This document shows positions 57,909 to 64,000 of a DNA stretch of 64,000 bases, piece after piece. The position numbers and the translations under genes are program-made. The DNA comes from Stieleria maiorica. GTDB taxonomy: Bacteria; Planctomycetota; Planctomycetia; Pirellulales; Pirellulaceae. How positions within the stretch are numbered: position 1 is the stretch's first letter; each line of letters opens with the position of its first letter. The stretch covers positions 1,647,409-1,711,408 of the forward strand of contig NZ_CP036264.1 of assembly GCF_008035925.1 (NCBI RefSeq). The letters are read 5' to 3'. Under the pieces are notes generated by a model. It ran no database searches. It saw only the letters and a list, made by a program, of their open reading frames with translations, and was not told where the DNA came from.

Positions 57909-59954
57909 TCAGCCGCCGGCTGCTGCGATCACAGCGTCTTCGTTGATACCGAAGTGTTCGTAGACCTTGGAGTACGGTCCGCTGGCCCCGTAGCCGGACA
58001 TGCCGACAAACTTGCCTTGCAGCCCGATCCAGCGGTCCCACGACATTCTCAGTCCCGCTTCGACGGCTACACGGTTGGTGACTTCCGGCGGCAAAACTTG
58101 ATCCTGGTACGCTTGGCTTTGCTGGGCGAACAGGTCCATGCAAGGCATGCTGACCACGCGGACCTTCTTGCCGGCGGCGGTCAGTTTTTCGGCGGCGGTG
58201 ACACACAAGCCGAGCTCGCTGCCGCTGCCCATCAAGATGACGTCCGGTGTGCCTTCGCAGTCGGCCAGCACGTAGCCGCCCTTGGCACATCCCGACGCGG
58301 GGGCGTACTTGGTGCGGCACAAGGTGGCCATGTTCTGGCGTGACAGCACCATCGCGGCCGGATGGTCGGTGATTTGCATCGCCGCCCGATAACACTCGGC
58401 GACTTCGTTGGAATCTCCGGGGCGGAACACGTTCAAGCCCGGGATGGCGCGGCACGCCGACAGGTGTTCGACCGGCTGGTGGGTCGGTCCGTCTTCGCCG
58501 ACGCCGATCGAGTCGTGCGTCAGGATGTACAGGATCGGCTGGTGCATGATCGACGACAATCGCATCGCGCCACGCATGTAGTCGGTGAACACGAAGAACG
58601 TCGCCGCATAGCCACGCAGGCCCGACAGGCAGATTCCGTTGACGATGCCCGCCATCGCGTGTTCGCGGATTCCGAAGTGCAGGTTGCGACCGCCGTACTG
58701 ATTGGGCAGGAAATCACCGGCACCTTCGAAGGTCAAATCGCTCTTGTTACTCGGTGCCAGGTCGGCCGAACCGCCGATCATGAAGGGCACGTTTTTGGCG
58801 ATCGCGTTCAGCACCTTGCCGCTGCTGTTACGTGTCGCGTCACCTTTCTCGCTGGCTTCGAATTCCGGGATATCTTTGTCCCAGCCCTCGGGCAGTTTGC
58901 CGTCGAAGATCGCCTGCAGCTCGGCCGCCTTTTCGGGGTTGGCGCTCTTGTAGGCCGTCCAGGTTTCGTTCCACTGCTGGTAATCGGCGGCGCCGCGTTG
59001 GCCGAGGTTGTTGGCGAAATGTTCGACCACGCCGTCGGGGATGTAGAACTTTTCTTCCGGCGGGAAACCGTACGCCTTTTTGGCCAGTTCGACTTCGTCC
59101 CAGCCCAGCGGTGCGCCGTGGGCTCCGTGCGTGTTCTGTTTGTTCGGGGCACCCCAACCGATGATCGTCTTGCAGATGATGATGGTCGGCTTGTCGGTGC
59201 AGCTGCGGAACTTCTCGATCGCGTCGGCCAGGTTGGACAACTCGTTGACGTCGGCGACATGCACGACGTTCCAGCCCAGGCCCTCGAATCGCTTGCCGAC
59301 GTCTTCGGAGAATGACAACGACGTGTCACCTTCGATCGTAATGCTGTTGTCGTCGTACAACCAACACAGGTTGTCCAATTTCAGGTGACCGGCGACCGAG
59401 GCGGCTTCGCATGCGACGCCTTCCATCAAGTCACCGTCGCTGCACAGGGCGAAGACGTTGTAATCGAACAACTTGTGATCGTCGGTGTTGTAGTTTTCGG
59501 CCAACCACTTTTCGCTGATCGCCATCCCGACGCTGTTGCTGACTCCGGCACCCAGCGGGCCGGTCGTGGTTTCGATTCCGGCGGCTTCGGCGTACTCCGG
59601 GTGCCCGGCACAAACGCTGCCGATCTGACGGAAGTTCTTGATGTCTTCCAATTTGATCGACAGCTCGTCCAGCACGTTGCCGTCTTTGTCGGTCGCTTTG
59701 ACGCCGGCCAGGTGCAGCGTGCTGTAAAGCAACATCGAGGCGTGGCCACAGGACAGAACGAAGCGATCGCGGTTGGGCCAATGCGGCTGGGCCGGATCGT
59801 ATTGCATCGTGTGATTGAACAACTGATAGGCGATCGGGGCGAGCGCCATCGGTGTCCCGGGGTGACCGCTGTTGGCGGTTTGGACCGCGTCCATGCTGAG
59901 GGAGCGAATGGTGTCGACCGCTAGGGTCGCGAGATCAGTCGATGCAACACTCAT
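57909..59954 (-). CDS. tkt: Transketolase
   Basis: 681 residues, the usual length. It moves two-carbon units between sugar phosphates in the pentose phosphate pathway using thiamine diphosphate. Conserved segments are TANSGHPGTPMALAPIAY, SCGHASMLLYS, TTGPLGAGVSNSVGMAISEK, the ThDP motif SDGDLMEGVACEAASVAGHL with LCWLYDDNSITIEG, and the pyrimidine-domain segment FGIREHAMAGIVNGICL. The catalytic DSIGVGEDGPTHQPVEHL is intact. It is cytoplasmic and stands alone. Confidence 0.96.
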   Translation of the reverse strand: MSVASTDLATLAVDTIRSLSMDAVQTANSGHPGTPMALAPIAYQLFNHTMQYDPAQPHWPNRDRFVLSCGHASMLLYSTLHLAGVKATDKDGNVLDELSIKLEDIKNFRQIGSVCAGHPEYAEAAGIETTTGPLGAGVSNSVGMAISEKWLAENYNTDDHKLFDYNVFALCSDGDLMEGVACEAASVAGHLKLDNLCWLYDDNSITIEGDTSLSFSEDVGKRFEGLGWNVVHVADVNELSNLADAIEKFRSCTDKPTIIICKTIIGWGAPNKQNTHGAHGAPLGWDEVELAKKAYGFPPEEKFYIPDGVVEHFANNLGQRGAADYQQWNETWTAYKSANPEKAAELQAIFDGKLPEGWDKDIPEFEASEKGDATRNSSGKVLNAIAKNVPFMIGGSADLAPSNKSDLTFEGAGDFLPNQYGGRNLHFGIREHAMAGIVNGICLSGLRGYAATFFVFTDYMRGAMRLSSIMHQPILYILTHDSIGVGEDGPTHQPVEHLSACRAIPGLNVFRPGDSNEVAECYRAAMQITDHPAAMVLSRQNMATLCRTKYAPASGCAKGGYVLADCEGTPDVILMGSGSELGLCVTAAEKLTAAGKKVRVVSMPCMDLFAQQSQAYQDQVLPPEVTNRVAVEAGLRMSWDRWIGLQGKFVGMSGYGASGPYSKVYEHFGINEDAVIAAAGG

Positions 59955-60229
59955 TTTGCGTGGTCTGTTTCGTCGCTAGAGGAAGAAGATTTCATTTCGG
60001 TCAGCCGCAAAAGGTACCGCCTTTGCGGGAATTTCGAAAGGGTCGACGGACAACGGTCACCCCCGCGGCCCGCTTTTCCCGGGCGAAACGCGTGATTTTT
60101 TTGAAATTCGGACGGTGAATCCGAACCCCCGATTGTCGGCGAGCAAAGCTTGCCAAGCACGTCCCCCGCTCCCCCCCAACCGGACGCGGCTTTTGAGTTC
60201 ACCGATCCACTAATGCGAGCACCATCATC

Positions 60230-61180
60230 ATGCGTCGTTTCAATTTCGTTGTTTTCACAATCGCCGCCCTTATCGCCGGTTTTACGGTCGCCGCCCCACC
60301 ATCGATCCTGGTCCCCGCGGATGTTCAGCTGGCCGCCAACATCGACTTGGATCGGGTGAAGGCCAACCCGCTCGGCCAGCAGCTGGTCGGTGGTTTTCAA
60401 AGCGGCATCTCCGCGTCGTTGGCGAACGATCCCGAATCGGCGTCGGCAACCGAGATGATCGATGCACTCGGTTTTGATCCCATCGCCGCCGCCAAACGCA
60501 TCACCGTCCTGTGCAGCGACTTTGAAAACCCGCCGCAGAGTGTTTGCGTGATCATCGAACTGGAGAAAACGACCGGCAACCTGGAAGGATTGCTGCTGGC
60601 GATGCCCGAGTACCAAAGCAGCATCCATCGCGACTATCAAATCCATAGCGTCGTTCTGGACGGCGACCGATTGTTCGGATCGATTCACACCGCTGACAAC
60701 GGAACCAAACGAATTATTGCCGGTCTGGCCGCCCAGCCGGTCCAGCAGGTGTTGGATCATTTCGACGGGCAAACCGGAGCCGAGTTGTCGCGTCGATTGC
60801 CGCTGGCGACGGGCAATCTGGTCGACATCAACCTGTTTACACTGCCCGAAGCCGCGGTCTCGGAACCTCCCTTCTCGACCGCCGCGGAAATGATCCAAAC
60901 CGCCGCCCTGACGCTGTCCGACCAAGGCACCAGCCTGCGAGCCTCGGTCGATTTCGTCACTCAAGTGGACGGTCAAGCCGAACAGTTGCGTCAGATGATC
61001 CAAGGATCCGTCGCGATGATCAATTCCATGGCGCAAAACGGAACCGATCCCGGCATGGCGTTGGCAGCCAACTACCTGCAATCGGTCTCGATCAACCGCA
61101 GCGGCAAGACCGTGTCGGTGACCGTGGAAATCCCCCAAGCCATGTTGGCCGAACAACTTTCCGCGGCGATGGGGAATTGA
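60230..61180 (+). CDS. Exported hypothetical protein
   Basis: 316 residues, signal peptide (FNFVVFTIAALIAGFTVAA). The mature protein begins SILVPADVQLAANIDLDRV and looks like a mixed alpha-beta domain, with a late segment GKTVSVTVEIPQAMLAEQL. It recalls secreted DUF3352-like proteins of planctomycetes; the match is not certain. A family D repeat follows 8 bp after its stop. Confidence 0.7.
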   Translation: MRRFNFVVFTIAALIAGFTVAAPPSILVPADVQLAANIDLDRVKANPLGQQLVGGFQSGISASLANDPESASATEMIDALGFDPIAAAKRITVLCSDFENPPQSVCVIIELEKTTGNLEGLLLAMPEYQSSIHRDYQIHSVVLDGDRLFGSIHTADNGTKRIIAGLAAQPVQQVLDHFDGQTGAELSRRLPLATGNLVDINLFTLPEAAVSEPPFSTAAEMIQTAALTLSDQGTSLRASVDFVTQVDGQAEQLRQMIQGSVAMINSMAQNGTDPGMALAANYLQSVSINRSGKTVSVTVEIPQAMLAEQLSAAMGN

Positions 61181-61187
61181 ACATTAT

Positions 61188-61252
61188 GTCGCTACGCTCG
61201 GTGCGAGCGTGGGAAACCCCGGGAATCCACCTTCTGGCGATGGCAGCTACGT
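61188..61252 (+). repeat. Dispersed palindromic repeat, family D copy 3
   Basis: About 65 bp, with GTCGCTACGCTCGGTGCGAGC and CACCTTCTGGCGATGGCAGC-like arms. It ends 2 bp before the convergent fusion gene and may act as a shared terminator. Confidence 0.8.
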
Positions 61253-61253
61253 T

Positions 61254-63110
61254 TCAACGGCAAACACCCCGTCGTCGTGTGTGCCAGATCTCATGGACTA
61301 AAACGATGGCGTAGCAAACCAAGTGGCCGGCGATCAGCCAGCCGTATTGGTTGCGAAAGCCGTCCGACAGTGCCATCCCGCCGATCCCCGTCATCGCCCC
61401 GACGATCATCGGGTGGGGGATCGTGCCGAAGGGAAATCGCTTGATTCGTTCCGGCGGATCGAAACCGAGTTCTGCCGAAAACAACGTCCGTCGCATCCCC
61501 AGGACGTGCGCCGCATATCCGGCCAGTGCGAATCCACCGATGACCAGCGCCAATGATCCGAAGTCGCGGTCGAAGTGCATGGCGTAAAACGCCAGCAACA
61601 GCGACATCGACACGGTCTTGAAGAACATCGCATCGCGACGGAACGTGCCGAAAGAGACCGGGGTGCGTTCCTGCAGCGTCCCGATGTAGATCGCATAGTG
61701 AATGAAACTGGTCGCGGCCAGGAAGACAGCCGCCTCGCCGGCGGCGGCACTGATCACCAGCGCGATCGTCACATAGGCCAGATTGGTCCAGCCGAAGAAC
61801 CGCACGGCTTGCTCGAACAGACGCGTCCATGCCAACACCCAGCGGGCTTTGATGGCCGGCCAGATCCCCTCGGGGCGAATCGTTTTTAAAAACAGATTTC
61901 GGGCGCGGATGTCGTACCACGTGGTCAACCGAGCCAACAAGCATCCATACCACTGCATCGAACGCGGGTAAGCGACGAAATGTAATTTCAAGTTGACCCG
62001 TGGTTCGGATTGCTGTGGGTCAGCGCTGCGGGTGATGTAGTGCAGTTCGCGATTGAAGTCGAACGCAATCGCGTCGCCGTGCTGAAGCCGATGACTTTCC
62101 GGCACGTCGTACTCGGGGTTGGACATCGGATAGTGCGTGGTGACTTCCAGGTTCTGGTTCAGCGCCAACATGCAGCGGTACAACCTTGCCCCCGGAAAGA
62201 TCGCCCAGGGGCCGTCGACGTGACCCATGTAGAACACGGTGTCCGAGGACGTCGTTTTCGGCGGGCCGGTGACGTACAACTCATTTATCCCCAAGACCGG
62301 GCGGACGTCATAGCCGCTGCCGTGAAAGGAACGGATCATCGACATCAATTGGGGCGAATCGGCCAGTCGCCCGAAGGAAGCTCCACCGGCACCTGACAAG
62401 TCGCTCTGCCACCAGTGTGTGCTTTGCGAAACGTCAACCTGTTGACCGCAGACCCAGTTCAGAATGGCATCGAAGTCGGCTTTGTCCTGGCGGTCGGTCA
62501 GTTTCGTTTTCAGCACCGCCTTGCGGGCCACCAGCAAACGAACTGGCGACTGACGCCAGCGCCCCGCGATCACGATCAAAACCGGCAACAGTAACACGGA
62601 GTGTTCCATGAACTGCCGCCACCAGCGACGTGAATCCTTGTACGTGCTTTGAAAAGTTGGCTCGGCGGTCAACCAGTGCGCAAGGTCTTGTCCGACGTAC
62701 CCCGCGGCAACCGCAGCGACGGACCACCAAACACCCAGCGACAGCCAAGCCGCCATCACAGCGATCACGCCGACGGCAATCGCGTGCAGGCAGGCGATGG
62801 ACGCCGGGGCGAACGCAACGACCACCGTGATGTGCGCGAACGCGATCAATGCAGACGCCATCGGACTGGCCCAAGCCAGCAACGCGTACAGGCCGAACAG
62901 CCCCAGCGGCGTCGTCACCAAATGACAGGCCACATTCAGCGGGCTGCGATGACAGCGCAGGAACCCTTGGCACAGCCGTGTCCAGTCGGAACCGGCGGCG
63001 GATCCGTTGGGCGTCTGACCACCGCCGGCGTTGACACGCGACACGTCCGTCCAAGCGTGATTGCCGACGGGATGCTCCAGCGTCGCGGCGGCAAATGATT
63101 CAACCGGCAT
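61254..63110 (-). CDS. Three-part membrane enzyme: Mpo1/DUF962-like, 2OG-Fe(II) oxygenase-like and phospholipid methyltransferase-like
   Basis: 618 residues. Residues about 45-190 form a hydrophobic part with HRSPLNVACHLVTTPLGLFG and GYVGQDLAHWLTAEPTF, the Mpo1/DUF962 pattern (fatty-acid alpha-oxidation). Residues about 200-385 are soluble and resemble aspartyl-hydroxylase-like oxygenases: HVD (297-299) in YMGHVDGPW, LQHGDAIAFDFNRELHYI with His357, and Arg371 in RVNLKLHF. Residues about 430-618 are membrane-spanning and match phospholipid methyltransferases (GMRRTLFSAELGF, IKRFPFGTIPHPMIVG, VHEIW). The gene overlaps the methyltransferase upstream by 11 bp and follows a btaA-like end, so it likely modifies a membrane lipid. 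No single known family has all three parts. Confidence 0.72.
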   Translation of the reverse strand: MPVESFAAATLEHPVGNHAWTDVSRVNAGGGQTPNGSAAGSDWTRLCQGFLRCHRSPLNVACHLVTTPLGLFGLYALLAWASPMASALIAFAHITVVVAFAPASIACLHAIAVGVIAVMAAWLSLGVWWSVAAVAAGYVGQDLAHWLTAEPTFQSTYKDSRRWWRQFMEHSVLLLPVLIVIAGRWRQSPVRLLVARKAVLKTKLTDRQDKADFDAILNWVCGQQVDVSQSTHWWQSDLSGAGGASFGRLADSPQLMSMIRSFHGSGYDVRPVLGINELYVTGPPKTTSSDTVFYMGHVDGPWAIFPGARLYRCMLALNQNLEVTTHYPMSNPEYDVPESHRLQHGDAIAFDFNRELHYITRSADPQQSEPRVNLKLHFVAYPRSMQWYGCLLARLTTWYDIRARNLFLKTIRPEGIWPAIKARWVLAWTRLFEQAVRFFGWTNLAYVTIALVISAAAGEAAVFLAATSFIHYAIYIGTLQERTPVSFGTFRRDAMFFKTVSMSLLLAFYAMHFDRDFGSLALVIGGFALAGYAAHVLGMRRTLFSAELGFDPPERIKRFPFGTIPHPMIVGAMTGIGGMALSDGFRNQYGWLIAGHLVCYAIVLVHEIWHTRRRGVCR

Positions 63111-63936
63111 TCGTGGCTCGCTTGGTCCCGACGAACAAATAGTAGGGCGCTCGAACGAGCGGCAAATAAGGCACACGTCCCAGCCGTTCGCTGAAGCGTG
63201 TCACGTCAAATTTTTGATGCAGCATGGCGGTGTGGTCGGGGCTCAAGAAGACATTGTCCGCTCCGAACCAATGCGTCCAAAACGAGCGGCGAAGCCAACC
63301 GTGTTGGCGATGCCCGTGGGTCGCGTATTTTCGCGACACATAAAAGTCAACGACGCCGATGACCCCGCCAGGTTTTAAAACTCGATGGGCCAATTCGATG
63401 GCCTTGAACCAGTCGGGGATCATGGTCAGGGAGTAGGAGAACGTCACCAGATCGACGCTTTCTTCCTCTCGGTCCCATTGCGTCACATCGGCCAGCGAAA
63501 ACTGGGCATTCGCCACGCCGGCGCCGCCCAGTCGATCGCGGGCGACGTCCAACAACGAGGACGAAAGATCGACCAAATGAATCTGCCTTAACTCCCTACA
63601 GCGCCCGCCGGCCCGAAGGATGTTCTCGCCCGTCCCAGACCCCAGATCGGCCCAAACCCCGGCGGTCGGAAAGTCCAGCGAATCGATCAGTTCGTCGCGA
63701 CCGTGCAACAAACGTGCACGGAACGAGTCGTAATCACCGGCTTGGCCGCTATAAAAACTCTCCAGCCGCTCGGCATGCGTTTTTCCACGCACCGGGTGAG
63801 CCAGCAGGTGCCAGATCACACGCAGATCGCTTGCCCAGGAAGGTTTTCCGGCAGCCGTGTTCTGGTCGACGGATTGATCTGCCGTGGTGATCGTTCCGTT
63901 CAGTCCGGTGGATTTCGTGACGCCCGTGCTGGTCAT
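63100..63936 (-). CDS. SAM-dependent methyltransferase (BtaB-like)
   Basis: 278 residues. Class I methyltransferase: motif I VWADLGSGTGEN (about 94-105), motif II HLVDLSSSLLDVA, VDLVTFSYSLTMIPDW, and HRVLKPGGVIGVVDF. The N-terminal VIWHLLAHPVRGKTHAERLE and YDSFRARLLHGRDELI are typical of BtaB, which adds three methyl groups to the homoserine head group of betaine lipid DGTS. Its start overlaps the stop of an upstream gene (ATGA at 63933-63936), itself a btaA candidate. It is cytoplasmic. Confidence 0.78.
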   Translation of the reverse strand: MTSTGVTKSTGLNGTITTADQSVDQNTAAGKPSWASDLRVIWHLLAHPVRGKTHAERLESFYSGQAGDYDSFRARLLHGRDELIDSLDFPTAGVWADLGSGTGENILRAGGRCRELRQIHLVDLSSSLLDVARDRLGGAGVANAQFSLADVTQWDREEESVDLVTFSYSLTMIPDWFKAIELAHRVLKPGGVIGVVDFYVSRKYATHGHRQHGWLRRSFWTHWFGADNVFLSPDHTAMLHQKFDVTRFSERLGRVPYLPLVRAPYYLFVGTKRATNAG

Positions 63937-64000
63937 GCCGCGACACCGTTGAGGTCGGCGATGTAAAAACTGCCGTAGGTGTGGACGCGATCGGTCAAAT
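63933..64000 (-). CDS. C-terminal end of an upstream gene, BtaA-like (partial)
   Basis: Only the last 22 codons are in the window. They read LTDRVHTYGSFYIADLNGVA ending in TGA that overlaps the next ATG by 4 bp. The sequence could be the C-terminus of BtaA, the enzyme that moves 3-amino-3-carboxypropyl from SAM to diacylglycerol, judged by the BtaB-like neighbour. The evidence for BtaA is the context more than the short sequence. Confidence 0.5.
   Translation of the reverse strand, partial: LTDRVHTYGSFYIADLNGVAA

Overview
The window is high-GC bacterial chromosome and most likely comes from a planctomycete of the Pirellulaceae (Rhodopirellula/Stieleria-like). The evidence is several lineage hallmarks: an N-terminal LEPR-XLL-type secretion motif, a protein with two TIGR03000-type domains, three PEP-CTERM proteins, an HTTM-domain protein, secreted PQQ-type beta-propellers, a sulfatase, and an ECF sigma factor overlapping a Ser/Thr kinase with TPRs. 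Short dispersed palindromic repeats occupy many intergenic gaps. No rRNA, CRISPR array, prophage or transposase gene was found. Two tRNAs (Ser-GCU and Lys-UUU) lie together near 13.5 kb.

Layout. 0.1-7 kb: a PEP-CTERM protein, then an AraC/XylR-like regulator divergent from three overlapping genes for exported proteins, two of them PQQ propellers. 7-13.3 kb: a zinc-ribbon membrane protein with low-complexity repeats, a conserved hypothetical, a SRPBCC/GyrI-like protein and an ApbE flavin transferase. 13.5-25 kb: two tRNAs, a ketoacyl-synthase homologue without its catalytic Cys, a GNAT-like protein, a SpoU methyltransferase, a PQQ propeller, a TPR protein, AcpS, TrpS and a Gly/Ser-repeat TIGR03000-type protein. 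25-36 kb: an HTTM pair, a nucleotidyltransferase-like protein, a sulfatase and a 1773-residue helicase-nuclease. 36-43.4 kb: a small membrane protein, a QueD-like enzyme, a CitG-like protein overlapping a haloalkane-dehalogenase-like hydrolase, a 511-bp element with 31-bp perfect terminal inverted repeats, and a MoxR-VWA gene pair. 43.5-54 kb: an Asp-rich protein, an LpoB-like lipoprotein and its partner, a BON-like protein, a PEP-CTERM protein, the ECF sigma/kinase/LEPR-XLL operon and a PAP2 protein. 54-64 kb: a Cys-rich lipoprotein, a PEP-CTERM protein, two ExbD proteins, transketolase, a secreted protein, and at the edge an overlapping lipid operon (btaA-like end, btaB-like, and a three-part membrane fusion).

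How the genes work together. Many neighbours overlap by the 4-bp ATGA arrangement, which predicts translational coupling: the PQQ operon, the HTTM pair, MoxR-VWA, sigma-kinase-LEPR, hydrolase-CitG and btaA-btaB. The strongest candidates for undescribed biology are the lipid operon, whose last gene joins an Mpo1/DUF962-like membrane domain, a 2OG-Fe(II) oxygenase-like domain and a phospholipid-methyltransferase-like domain; the sigma-kinase-LEPR module; the MoxR-VWA pair with a degenerate metallopeptidase motif; the helicase with a probably dead nuclease; and the 511-bp inverted-repeat element. All functions are read from sequence patterns alone; no database search was run.
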